From: an uncultured Clostridia bacterium
GTDB taxonomy: Bacteria; Bacillota; Clostridia; Oscillospirales; Ruminococcaceae
Assembly: GCA_937893735.1 (NCBI GenBank)
Contig: CALBGD010000341.1
Span: 1 to 17,997, forward strand
Direction: 5' to 3'
DNA length: 17,997 nt
The notes under the pieces are model-generated. The model searched no databases and was not told where the DNA came from. It saw only the letters and a program-made list of their open reading frames with translations. Made by a program: the position numbers and the translations under genes. Of the stretch, positions 1-7,023 are shown piece after piece. How positions within the stretch are numbered: the first letter of the stretch is position 1; every line of letters starts with the position of its first letter.

Positions 1-1049
1 CCGAAGCCCCCGCAGTAAACGAAAACGAGAAGCCCGCGACCTGCACCGAGGACGGCTCATATGACGAGGTGATTTACTGCTCTGTGTGCAAAAAACAGCT
101 CTCTGCGGAGCACAAGATCATACTGGCTTCCGGTCACAAGTGGTCGGAGAAATACGAATCCGACGAGACCGGACACTGGCATAAGTGCGAGGTTTGCAGT
201 GAAATCACCGATTTCGGAAAGCATATCTCCGGCGGCGCTGCGACTACTCTCAGGGCTGAGATATGCACCGTGTGCGGATATGAGATATCGCCCAGAAAGT
301 CTTCCGGCAGCTCTGGAGGTTCCGGCGGCTACGGAGGCTCGTCCGGAGGTTCAAAGAACACCCCGGCTGAGAATAAGCCTGTGCTCAACGGCGTACAGAA
401 GAGCTGGACTGAGATGGCGGCTGAACTCGCAGGGCAGAACGGCGGCAGCGCAGTCATCATGCTTAACGGCGAGACAACGGTTCCTGCTGACGTTATCCGG
501 GCGATAATGAACAATAGGATAAAGACCGAGTTCGTTATAGACAGCGTAAAGAGCTGGATCGTTGACGGCGGGAAGATAACTGCGGTCAATGCTGCGGACT
601 TCTCTGCTTTCCCCGGAAACGCAGACAAGACCGCTCTGCGCGGAACTAACGGCGCTGACCTCAAAATCAGGGGGACCGGCGTTCCCGCAGACCTGAAGCT
701 GAAATTCCGTAAGGAATACGCAGGACAATTCGCGAATGTCTACAAGCTTGCGGACGGGAAGCTTTCGTTCCATGGCTGCTTCAAGGTCGGCACGGACGGC
801 GCTGTGGTGATCTCTGGTGCGAACACTGCGGGCGAATATATCGTCATGGTGTGCGAATACAGCGACCTCCCCGGCGACATGACCAACGACGGCGTACTGA
901 ACGCGCTGGACGCTTCCGCTATTCTCAAGAGCATAGTCGGAGCGGCTGACGGTGCAAATCCGCTTATGGCTGATTTCAACGGCGATGGCGTGGTCAACGC
1001 ACTTGACGCTTCCGCGATACTGAAATATATAGTAGGTCTTGCGGCTTAA
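1..1049 (+). CDS. Dockerin-containing extracellular protein, 5' end outside window
   Basis: The frame is open from the first complete codon at position 3, so the gene starts upstream; GTG 69 is only an internal codon. In order, the visible protein has Cys-pair modules (CSVC, HKCEVC, EICTVC) of the kind found in Firmicute surface proteins, a Gly/Ser-rich linker (about nt 300-355), a domain of about 165 residues, and a C-terminal type I dockerin from nt 873. The dockerin has two Ca-binding loops, DMTNDGVLNALD and DFNGDGVVNALD, each followed by an ASAILK-x-IVG helix. Dockerins bind cohesin modules of cellulosome or amylosome scaffoldins, so the product is presumably secreted. No catalytic domain is visible in the part present; the enzyme or binding function, if any, would lie upstream. 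The dockerin call is secure, the overall role unknown. A strong terminator follows 12 nt after the stop. Confidence 0.9.
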   Translation, partial: EAPAVNENEKPATCTEDGSYDEVIYCSVCKKQLSAEHKIILASGHKWSEKYESDETGHWHKCEVCSEITDFGKHISGGAATTLRAEICTVCGYEISPRKSSGSSGGSGGYGGSSGGSKNTPAENKPVLNGVQKSWTEMAAELAGQNGGSAVIMLNGETTVPADVIRAIMNNRIKTEFVIDSVKSWIVDGGKITAVNAADFSAFPGNADKTALRGTNGADLKIRGTGVPADLKLKFRKEYAGQFANVYKLADGKLSFHGCFKVGTDGAVVISGANTAGEYIVMVCEYSDLPGDMTNDGVLNALDASAILKSIVGAADGANPLMADFNGDGVVNALDASAILKYIVGLAA

Positions 1050-1061
1050 CGCCATAAAAAA

Positions 1062-1091
1062 ACTCCCATCTGATACAGGTGGGAGTTTTTT
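1062..1091 (+). terminator. Rho-independent terminator of dockerin gene
   Basis: An 11-bp stem (ACTCCCATCTG with CAGGTGGGAGT, one G-U pair) with a 3-nt loop is followed by a run of T. It sits 12 nt after the dockerin stop codon. Upstream A residues make it potentially bidirectional. Confidence 0.93.
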
Positions 1092-1104
1092 ATGCAGTAA
1101 TTCC

Positions 1105-1337
1105 CGGGTTCACTCCGGGAGGGTCTCGGCTTCCATGCACAGCTTGTAGAACGGCGCGAGCTTTTAAGTCCCGGGCGACGCGCTGCGCCAGATTGTCGGA
1201 TAACATTATCTCAGGGGCGATGACGTCGAGGGAAAAGCTATGCCCTTGCGGTGGAGTCAGTGGTGTATTTCTTCGGGCTGGCCGTGGAGCTCACTGCGCT
1301 TGTAGAGGTCGCCGAACATCTCGAAGCCTTGGGACTG
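1105..1337 (-). pseudogene. Possible minus-strand coding relic, unidentified
   Basis: This gene-poor stretch between the dockerin terminator and the LysR promoter shows protein-like runs on the minus strand spread over different frames. Examples are GGQSQGFEMFGDLYKRSEL near 1265-1335, APEIMLSDNLAQRVARDLK in the middle, and APFYKLCMEAETLPE ending in a stop near 1110. The pieces are separated by frame changes, which would fit a decayed gene. I do not recognise the family and composition alone could produce such runs. The plus-strand open frame here (1079-1435) shows nothing convincing before the AbrB-like segment at its end. Confidence 0.2.
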
Positions 1338-1423
1338 TCCGCCGTACCATGCGTATCCGCGACCCCTCCCTGAACGCATTGATACAGTCTCAGGTGCTGG
1401 CTGCCGCGTTGGGTAAGATCTCG
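1338..1423 (+). pseudogene. Degenerate second copy of AbrB/SpoVT-like gene segment
   Basis: These 86 bases align with 7088-7179, inside the AbrB-like gene at 7024. I count about nine substitutions and one in-frame 6-base gap, which removes Glu-Gly of the REGDP motif. The encoded residues read RRTMRIRDPSLNALIQSQ, then continue VLAAALGKIS. The first half of the gene (start codon to PKEI) is absent and there is no ribosome binding site, so this is a fragment. It shares the unusual tail of the 7024 gene, so the hybrid structure existed before the duplication. Changes fall at all three codon positions, consistent with relaxed selection. Confidence 0.7.
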
Positions 1424-1505
1424 TGGAAAATGTGATTACATAGTAATAAAGGTTCCACGAATCGTTTGCTTTGCGCTTTGTAGCGAATAATCAGCCGCTT
1501 TCCCC

Positions 1506-1534
1506 TTGATTTTACCATAAAAATATGCTATAAT
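1506..1534 (+). promoter_or_regulatory. Sigma-A-type promoter of lysR-SGNH unit
   Basis: TTGATT (1506-1511) and TATAAT (1529-1534) are separated by 17 bp. Downstream, GGCGG/CCGCC (1542-1546/1555-1559) can form a small hairpin in the leader immediately before the GGAGGA ribosome binding site at 1565-1570. Confidence 0.8.
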
Positions 1535-1574
1535 CCAATAGGGCGGCACTGATACCGCCTGAACGGAGGATACA

Positions 1575-2546
1575 ATGACTTCACAGCAGATAGAATACGT
1601 ACTTACCCTTGCTGAACAGGGCAGCTTTTCCAAGGCGGCGCGGAAGCTTTCGGTAACTCAGCCGTCGCTGAGCCAGTATATAATCAACATTGAGAACCAG
1701 CTCGGAACGCCGCTTTTTGACCGTTCGTCCTCGCCGATTAGGCTTACGGCGGCTGGTCAGGCTTACGTCAGGACTGCGGCGCAGATAAAGGCGCTGGAGG
1801 AAAACCTGCGCAACGAGATATCCGACATGAGCGACCTGCGGACAGGCTCGCTTAGGATAGGCTCCACGATATTCCGGGCTTCCTGTATGCTTCCGCGCAG
1901 CATAACGGAATTCTGCCACAGATATTCCGGGGTGAACGTATCCGTCACGGAGGCAGGGTCTCAGCAGCTTCTTGAATCAGTGCTGAGCGGTGAGATAGAT
2001 CTGTTCATCGGTGCCGGGAGCTTCGACCCGAAGCTGTTTGAAGCGGAGCCGCTTGCAGATGAACGCCTGCTTCTTGCCGTCCCTGATGGAAGTGAGCTTG
2101 TCGGAAAGCTAACCGCTACCCCGCTCACAGCCGAGGATATCCGCGGAAGTTCGATGAGGTTCCTGACGGCGAAGCCTGTGGAATTACCACAGCTTGCAGG
2201 CGAAAAGATCATCGTCTGCGACGACGGCGGAGAATTCACGGCAGAAAAGATAGACGGCATTTTCTCGACCGTCGGAATGATTCCGAATTACGCGCTGAAG
2301 GTGCGCTCCGTGGAGTCCGCGTTCGCTTTTGTAAAGGCGGATTTCGGCTCGGCGTTCCTGCCGGATTCGCTGGTGAGGTTCGGCGACGTTTCGAAGCAGC
2401 CGGTATATTACGTGCTCCCCGACGCGCTGGCAAAGACGGATATTTCGCTTGTCTACCGCAAGAACGGGTATCTTTCAAAGGCGGCGCGGGAGTATTCCCT
2501 GCTGCTGAAACAGCTTGTAAGCTATGGAACATGGAGAACTTCCTGA
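1575..2546 (+). CDS. LysR-family transcriptional regulator
   Basis: The protein is 323 residues, the usual LysR length. The N-terminal winged helix-turn-helix (about residues 1-60) carries typical features: AEQGSFSKAARKLSVTQPS, then SLSQYIINIENQLGTPLFDR. A linker helix (about 65-90) leads into the periplasmic-binding-protein-like effector domain, beginning around GSLRIGSTIF and containing the typical GEIDLFIGAG segment. It is a cytoplasmic DNA-binding protein sensing a small ligand that cannot be read from the sequence. The start is supported by CGGAGGA eight bases or so upstream. It is followed after 15 nt by an SGNH hydrolase with its own ribosome binding site and no promoter or terminator between them, so the two are probably co-transcribed. 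A LysR regulator as first gene of its own unit, with no divergent target, suggests autoregulation or control of the hydrolase. Confidence 0.93.
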   Translation: MTSQQIEYVLTLAEQGSFSKAARKLSVTQPSLSQYIINIENQLGTPLFDRSSSPIRLTAAGQAYVRTAAQIKALEENLRNEISDMSDLRTGSLRIGSTIFRASCMLPRSITEFCHRYSGVNVSVTEAGSQQLLESVLSGEIDLFIGAGSFDPKLFEAEPLADERLLLAVPDGSELVGKLTATPLTAEDIRGSSMRFLTAKPVELPQLAGEKIIVCDDGGEFTAEKIDGIFSTVGMIPNYALKVRSVESAFAFVKADFGSAFLPDSLVRFGDVSKQPVYYVLPDALAKTDISLVYRKNGYLSKAAREYSLLLKQLVSYGTWRTS

Positions 2547-2561
2547 ACGAAAGGAGCAGCT

Positions 2562-3644
2562 ATGCAGACGCTTCTTGAAGCACTCGGCGAGGAACTGTAC
2601 AACAAGGCGCTGAGCGATTCCGTGATTAACATTGCAGACGGACAGGCGCTTACCCGGATAATGCGTCAGGATACCGTAAAGCTCGCGTTTCTGGGCGCTT
2701 CTATCTCAATAGGATACCATGCCTCGCCGAACGGCTACGGCAAGTGCTTCCCGGATTTTCTGGAGGAATATTTCCACACCGCCGGAAAGCAGGTGGAATC
2801 AGTCAACATGGCGGTTTCCGGAACAAACTGCCTTACCGGAATGATGATAACCCAGCTTCTTGTAAAGGAACAGCAGCCGGATATAGTATTGGTGGAATAC
2901 TCGATAAACGAGGAGAGCCACCCCATCGGTCTGGAAAAGTACGAGAGCCTGCTGCGAATGCTTCTTTCGCTGGAAAAGCGCCCGGTGGTGATACCGGTGT
3001 CCGTGTTCAACCGCGATGGGTATTCCTGCGAGGAATATATGCTGCATTTCGCGAAGATGTACGGAAATCCCATGGTGGGGCTGAAGCACTCGCTTTATCC
3101 GCTGATACAGTCCGGAGAACTTCCGATGAACGTGTACACCGAGGACGAAGGACACCCGCACGTTGACGGGCACGAATTCATTGCAAGGGCGATATGGCTT
3201 GCTATACAAAGAAGCATTGAGGACAGCGCACCGACGCTCCCGCTGCCTGATCCGATGACCGGAGCGCGATTCGAGGGACTGAAACTTATCGACCTTGAAA
3301 AGTCGGCGCCGGAAACTGAACCGTGCAGCTACCATGAGCCGATGTTCCCGGTCTGCCGGAAAAAGAAACCCGGTTCAGGGCTTGTAATGGAATTTGACGA
3401 GGAATGCTCACAGCTTGTTGTGATGTATGTCAAGAGCAGCTCCCGCGACCGGACGTCAGTCAACGTCATGTGTGACGGGAAGCGGCTCGGCGGTTTTTCG
3501 GGATACAGCCTTTTCGGCTGGGACAATCCATGGACGGAAGCCGTAATGTCTGAGCCGGAAAAGCTCCGCAGGCACATAATTCTTCAAACGGATAAGGGCG
3601 ACGAAAACAAGCAGCTTTACCTGATCGCGGCTGCGTATTGCTGA
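2562..3644 (+). CDS. SGNH/GDSL-family hydrolase (probable esterase)
   Basis: The protein is 360 residues with no signal peptide or membrane segment, so it is probably cytoplasmic. SGNH blocks are visible in order: the Ser block FLGASISIGY (Ser47), the Gly block NMAVSGTN (Gly87), the Asn block VEYSINEES (Asn116) and the Asp/His block EDEGHPHVDGHEF (Asp194, His197). SGNH enzymes usually remove acyl groups, often acetyl, from carbohydrates or lipids; the substrate here is not determinable. About 140 residues after the hydrolase core (from about 220) form a C-terminal beta-rich-looking region of unknown role. The start has AAAGGAG at a good distance, 15 nt after lysR. A strong terminator follows the stop. 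Deacetylation of imported sugars would suit the adjacent sugar transporter, but this is inference. Confidence 0.82.
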   Translation: MQTLLEALGEELYNKALSDSVINIADGQALTRIMRQDTVKLAFLGASISIGYHASPNGYGKCFPDFLEEYFHTAGKQVESVNMAVSGTNCLTGMMITQLLVKEQQPDIVLVEYSINEESHPIGLEKYESLLRMLLSLEKRPVVIPVSVFNRDGYSCEEYMLHFAKMYGNPMVGLKHSLYPLIQSGELPMNVYTEDEGHPHVDGHEFIARAIWLAIQRSIEDSAPTLPLPDPMTGARFEGLKLIDLEKSAPETEPCSYHEPMFPVCRKKKPGSGLVMEFDEECSQLVVMYVKSSSRDRTSVNVMCDGKRLGGFSGYSLFGWDNPWTEAVMSEPEKLRRHIILQTDKGDENKQLYLIAAAYC

Positions 3645-3660
3645 TAATCTAATAGCATAT

Positions 3661-3701
3661 AGCCCTCTGGCTATCAAACGATAGTCAGAGGGCTTCTTTT
3701 T
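3661..3701 (+). terminator. Rho-independent terminator of lysR-SGNH unit
   Basis: A 15-bp stem (AGCCCTCTGGCTATC with GATAGTCAGAGGGCT, one G-U pair), a 4-nt AAAC loop and a TCTTTTT tail, starting 16 nt after the hydrolase stop. Confidence 0.95.
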
Positions 3702-3768
3702 ATATTGTGCATATATACCCAAAATATCGCACGTTGTTTGGATATATAATAGAAAGTGAAATAAACTA

Positions 3769-3797
3769 TTGACAACTAATGTTTTTTGAAATATAAT
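3769..3797 (+). promoter_or_regulatory. Consensus promoter of ABC transporter operon
   Basis: TTGACA (3769-3774), 17 bp, TATAAT (3792-3797): a perfect consensus in a very AT-rich stretch. It gives a leader of about 120 nt before the permease start. A second, weaker candidate lies just downstream: TTGACA 3807-3812, 17 bp, TAATAT 3830-3835. An inverted repeat TTATTGT/ACAATAA (3863-3869/3892-3898) in the leader could be an operator, but seven bases with a 22-nt gap may be chance in such AT-rich DNA. Confidence 0.82.
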
Positions 3798-3923
3798 TAG
3801 TCTTGCTTGACATAGGTATAAATCAATAATAATATAGTTTTTATTCTATGATTTCGAATTGCTTATTGTTTTACAGCTATGTTGAGTTCAGACAATAACT
3901 ATAACCCGAAAGGAATGAAACTG

Positions 3924-4142
3924 ATGGAAAACACCTCAGCCCCTGCTGTCAGCAAGGCAGGGAGCCGCGACCTACTGGGAAATACGCTGCGAATAGCCAT
4001 AATCGTGCTTGTGATATGCCTGTTCGTTCCGGTGCTGAACCCGGTGAGAATGAGCGGGCTTATCAGTTCGAATGCGTCTTTTTTCACCTCGGGAATCTCG
4101 TACAGCGGGCTTGTCGAGGGCTTCGGGAGGGCGCTGAAAAAA
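3924..4142 (+). pseudogene. N-terminal part of CUT1 ABC permease, cut off by frameshift
   Basis: This frame encodes about 73 residues beginning MENTSAPAVSKAGSRD, with one membrane segment (LRIAIIVLVICLFVPVL), and ends in an A6 run at 4137-4142. Continuing in this frame gives Arg-rich nonsense to a stop at 4344-4346, whereas a one-base change leads straight into the next ORF (KKSWIEESVLVMTYIG). ATG 3924 is chosen because GAAAGGA lies nine bases upstream; an ATG at 3915 or 3879 is possible but less well placed. Joined to the next ORF, the permease would be about 492 residues. It is either a true single-base lesion or a homopolymer sequencing error. Confidence 0.75.
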
Positions 4143-4167
4143 GAGCTGGATAGAGGAAAGCGTACTG

Positions 4168-5403
4168 GTGATGACCTACATTGGCTCGCTGATAGGCTGC
4201 CTCGGAACTGCCGCCGCCGGTATCGGCTGCGCGATGACCCTCGGAGAGATACGCCTGAAGCGTCTTGGCACGAAAATCTCCCTTGGCGGCTGTATCGCCG
4301 GCCTTGCAGGAGTTATCTTCATGGCGGCGCAGTACCCGGCATATGAAAATTCCGCCAACGTGGGAAAGATTAAGCCGGAATTCCCAGCGGGAGCTTATGT
4401 TTTCATCGGTCTTTACATACTCTGCGCGGCGCTTTGCATTGTATATCTGCTGAAAACGCCCAAAGCCGCAAAGGGAACCAAATTCGCGATGGCTTCGAAA
4501 TATCAGCTTTTCCTGCTTATGCTTCCGTTCATCGTGCTGATATTCCTGTTCAGCTATCTGCCGCTGTGGGGCTGGCGCTACGGCTTCTTCGACTACACGC
4601 CCGGCTCTGAACTCACGATGGATAAGTTCGTGGGATTCAAGTGGTTTACCTACCTGTTCGAGAATTCCGCCACCCGCTCGGATATCCTGAGGGTACTCAG
4701 AAATACTCTTGCGATGAGCGGACTCGGTCTGCTGACTTCATGGCTGCCGATGGCGTTCGCGATATTCCTTTCTGAGATACGCAACAATCACGTCCGCCGC
4801 GTTATCCAGACCGTGACTACCATACCTAACTTCATAAGCTGGGTGCTCGTTTATACGTTCGCATTCGCACTGTTCTCCACTGAGGGCTTCATCAATACAT
4901 TCCTTATCAATGCCGGGATAACCAGCGAAAGCATAGACTTCCTGATGAGCAGCGACCACATCTGGCTCAAAATGCTGGCGTGGAACCTCTGGAAAGGCCT
5001 CGGCTGGAGCGCGATAATCTACATCGCGGGAATTTCCGGTATCGACCAGCAGCTCTACGAAGCCGCAACGATAGACGGCGCGGGGCGCTTCCGCAAGATG
5101 TGGCACATCACGCTCCCGGGACTTATGCCGACGTTCTTTGTAATGCTCCTGCTGGCGATAGCAGGTATCCTCTCGAACGGAATGGACCAGTACCTTGTAT
5201 TCAAGAATGCGACCAACAAAGCCGCGATAGAGGTGCTCGACCTGTACGTCTACAACCTCGGCCTCGGCGCGGGCGGCAGCGGCGGACTCAGCCAGATACC
5301 GCTCTCGACCGTCGTCAGCATGGTAAAGTCGCTCGTCAGCGTAGTTCTGCTGTTCGGCGCTAACCGCGTTTCCAAGGCGATACGCGGCGAGAGCATAGTA
5401 TAA
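4168..5403 (+). CDS. Sugar ABC transporter permease (CUT1, LplB-like), frameshifted 5' end
   Basis: This ORF holds the body of an inner-membrane permease for carbohydrate import. Its first about 130 residues add three hydrophobic segments (around GSLIGCLGTAAAGIGC, ISLGGCIAGLAGVIF and YVFIGLYILCAALCIVYLL). The canonical permease follows, starting KYQLFLLMLPFIVLIFLF and continuing FSYLPLWGWRYGFFDYTPG. The cytoplasmic EAA loop that docks on the ATPase is clear: EAATIDGAGRFRKMWHITLP. LplB-type permeases are commonly near 300 residues, so the four-helix N-terminal extension of about 180 residues (with the upstream fragment) is unusual. GTG 4168/ATG 4171 has no good ribosome binding site, and the frame is open upstream to an A6 run, so the natural start is probably at 3924 in the other frame. 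The second permease starts 12 nt after its stop. No ABC ATPase is present, normal for CUT1 operons that share a remote MsmX-like ATPase. Confidence 0.85.
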   Translation: MMTYIGSLIGCLGTAAAGIGCAMTLGEIRLKRLGTKISLGGCIAGLAGVIFMAAQYPAYENSANVGKIKPEFPAGAYVFIGLYILCAALCIVYLLKTPKAAKGTKFAMASKYQLFLLMLPFIVLIFLFSYLPLWGWRYGFFDYTPGSELTMDKFVGFKWFTYLFENSATRSDILRVLRNTLAMSGLGLLTSWLPMAFAIFLSEIRNNHVRRVIQTVTTIPNFISWVLVYTFAFALFSTEGFINTFLINAGITSESIDFLMSSDHIWLKMLAWNLWKGLGWSAIIYIAGISGIDQQLYEAATIDGAGRFRKMWHITLPGLMPTFFVMLLLAIAGILSNGMDQYLVFKNATNKAAIEVLDLYVYNLGLGAGGSGGLSQIPLSTVVSMVKSLVSVVLLFGANRVSKAIRGESIV

Positions 5404-5415
5404 GGGGGTGCAGGA

Positions 5416-5880
5416 ATGTCAGCAGTTTCAAAGACGGCGAAGCGCAGAAAGCCCATCGCCGCAGAGGACGTAGTATTCAATATACTGAACTACACGTTCT
5501 TCATACTTTTCGCGATAGCCTGCGCGTTTCCGTTCTACTATCTGTTCATCAACACGATAAGCGACAACGACCTTGTCAGCAGCGGAAAGATAACGATTTT
5601 TCCACAGGGCATACATTTCACGAATTACATATCACTCCTGAACGTTAACGACCTCGGGACATCATTCCTGGTTTCTGTCGCGAGGACGGTCATCGGCACG
5701 GTGCTCATGGTTATGGCTTCTGCTCTGGTGGGATATCTCGTCACCAAACGGACACATCGCTGTCAAGATCGGTACAACATTCTCCGACGCGACCAAGGAC
5801 GCAGACCTCACAACAATATGGGGTCAGGTTCAGGAGTGCATAAAGAACTATTCATGGAATGCGATCTACGCAAAGTCTGA
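5416..5880 (+). CDS. Truncated CUT1 permease (LplC-like) with out-of-frame tail
   Basis: Residues 1 to about 112 are a normal N-terminus of the second permease of a lipoprotein/permease-type sugar transporter: a cytoplasmic lead, a membrane helix (YTFFILFAIACAFPFYYLFI), the conserved NTISD segment and a second helix ending ASALVGYLVTKR. From about nt 5750 the DNA switches to the 3' end of a solute-binding-protein gene read in another frame. The last 42 residues, beginning THRCQDRYN, are therefore a meaningless tail. The EAA loop and the remaining helices are absent, so transport is not expected. The start ATG 5416 has a ribosome binding site (GCAGGA) and follows the first permease by 12 nt. 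A family member would be near 300 residues. Confidence 0.8.
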   Translation: MSAVSKTAKRRKPIAAEDVVFNILNYTFFILFAIACAFPFYYLFINTISDNDLVSSGKITIFPQGIHFTNYISLLNVNDLGTSFLVSVARTVIGTVLMVMASALVGYLVTKRTHRCQDRYNILRRDQGRRPHNNMGSGSGVHKELFMECDLRKV

Positions 5881-6007
5881 CGCAGAGTACGATTCCATCG
5901 TTTCCGAGATGATAACCAAGGCGAACGAGTACGGCTATCAGCAGTGCGTTGAGTTCCAGCAGGGCGAGGCGGCTAAGAGAAAAGCTCTCGAAGACGCCGT
6001 CAAGTGA
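5750..6007 (+). pseudogene. 3' fragment of sugar ABC solute-binding lipoprotein
   Basis: In the frame from GGA 5750 to TGA 6005-6007 the translation is a typical C-terminus of an extracellular solute-binding protein of the LplA kind: ADLTTIWGQVQECIKNYSW, then NAIYAKSDAEYDSIVSEM, then ITKANEYGYQQCVEFQQGEA, ending KALEDAVK. Such proteins are usually 500 or more residues with an N-terminal lipobox; only about 85 remain and there is no start. It overlaps the end of the truncated permease ORF in a different frame. The simplest explanation is one deletion that removed the permease 3' part and most of the binding-protein gene. Confidence 0.8.
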
Positions 6008-6049
6008 TAAGACCACCTTTCCTAGATTTCTCCTAGATAAATGGCGTAT

Positions 6050-6085
6050 GTATCTCCGGCGGTATGCAGTATCCGCCGGGGGTAC
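6050..6085 (+). repeat. GC-rich hairpin between binding-protein relic and DUF624 gene
   Basis: CCGGCGG (6056-6062) and CCGCCGG (6073-6079) are exact inverted arms around a 10-nt loop. Pairing continues outward to 6050/6085 with two G-U pairs, giving about 13 pairs. No T run follows, so it is not an intrinsic terminator. It could stabilise a 3' end or be a regulatory site. The rest of 6008-6138 shows no gene. Confidence 0.5.
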
Positions 6086-6138
6086 CATACCAAAGAGTGA
6101 TTTCACGCTTTCTCCCAAAAGCATGATAGAACAGAAAG

Positions 6139-6165
6139 CGCCGCATTGGTTTCGTGCGGCGTTTT
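6139..6165 (+). terminator. Terminator or attenuator just before DUF624 gene
   Basis: CGCCGCA (6139-6145) and TGCGGCG (6155-6161) form a 7-bp GC-rich stem with a 9-nt loop, extended by A residues pairing with the following TTTTC. The T run ends only 22 nt before the DUF624 start codon and no promoter is apparent in between, so expression of that gene would need read-through. Confidence 0.8.
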
Positions 6166-6187
6166 CAATTATGAGAGGACACTATAA

Positions 6188-6883
6188 ATGAGTATTTTCA
6201 GACCGGACGGTTTTCTGTACCGCTTCATATCAAGATTCACCAGCCTTGTGCTGCTTTCGCTGTGCTGGCTGGTGTGCTGCATTCCCGTGGTGACTATCGG
6301 CGCTGCCTGCACCGCGATGTATTCCGTCTGCTTCAAGATGATAAAGGACGAGGACGGGCATATCCTGCGGAAGTTTTTTGCGGCATTCCGCAGGGACTTC
6401 AGACAGGCTACCCTTGCATGGCTGATACTCCTGCCGGTCGGTGCGCTGATACTCTGGGTCGGCTATCTCTATTTTTTCGGTATGTGGGACGTTTCCGGCG
6501 CTGCGGATTTTTTTGCGGTCGTAATACTGATACTTGCGGCGGTTTATCTGGTGGTAATGACTTACGTTTTTGCTGTGGCGTCGAGGTATGAGAACACGGC
6601 GGTACAGACTATAAAGAACGGTCTGTTCATCGGGCTTCGCTATATCGGCAGGACGATAATTCTCGCAGCTATAACCCTCACTGTTGTATTTGTATGCTGC
6701 TGGAATTACGTTACGATACTGTTCGGAGTGATACTCGCGCCGGGATTCTTGTGTTATGTCCACTGCTCGTTTATAATCAGGATATTCGAGAAGCTGGAGT
6801 GCGAGCGCAGCGAAAGAGCGGCTGACGAAGCAGTGATTCAAAAATGCCGGGCGGAATTGAATACCGATGAACTGAAACAATAA
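6188..6883 (+). CDS. DUF624 (YesL-like) membrane protein
   Basis: The 231-residue protein starts MSIFRPDGFLYRF and shows the family signature WLVCCIPVVTIGAACTAMYS. It has about five hydrophobic helices (around residues 15-42, 75-95, 105-130, 155-180 and 180-200) and a charged C-terminus. DUF624 proteins such as Bacillus YesL are commonly encoded inside sugar ABC transporter operons; their biochemical role is not established. Position after permease and solute-binding sequences matches that pattern. GAGAGGA about ten bases upstream supports the start. Length is normal and the gene appears intact, unlike the transporter genes before it. A hairpin terminator immediately upstream may limit transcription. 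Confidence 0.88.
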   Translation: MSIFRPDGFLYRFISRFTSLVLLSLCWLVCCIPVVTIGAACTAMYSVCFKMIKDEDGHILRKFFAAFRRDFRQATLAWLILLPVGALILWVGYLYFFGMWDVSGAADFFAVVILILAAVYLVVMTYVFAVASRYENTAVQTIKNGLFIGLRYIGRTIILAAITLTVVFVCCWNYVTILFGVILAPGFLCYVHCSFIIRIFEKLECERSERAADEAVIQKCRAELNTDELKQ

Positions 6884-7023
6884 AATTAAAATGCTCATAT
6901 TCTTCTGCACCTGATCTCATATAGAATTTTGTCGAAACCGCATGAATAATTCCACGGAAAAGACAGACAATACCTCCACAAAGCAGAAATGCTGATCAAT
7001 TAAAATAACGGAGGAATTTATAT

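Noticed and set aside
329..1055. Minus-strand open frames opposite the dockerin gene
   Set aside because: They are antisense shadows of a confidently identified coding sequence and cross its terminator region.
4131..4150. Programmed -1 frameshifting at the A6 run in the permease
   Set aside because: The downstream frame is +1 (or -2) relative to the upstream one, so the usual A-AAA-AAG -1 slip does not restore it, and no strong stem-loop is evident close behind.
6884..7023. Sigma-G-type promoter before the AbrB/SpoVT-like gene (TGAATA at 6943)
   Set aside because: SpoVT is sporulation controlled in Bacillus, but no good CATA-type -10 element lies at the correct spacing here.
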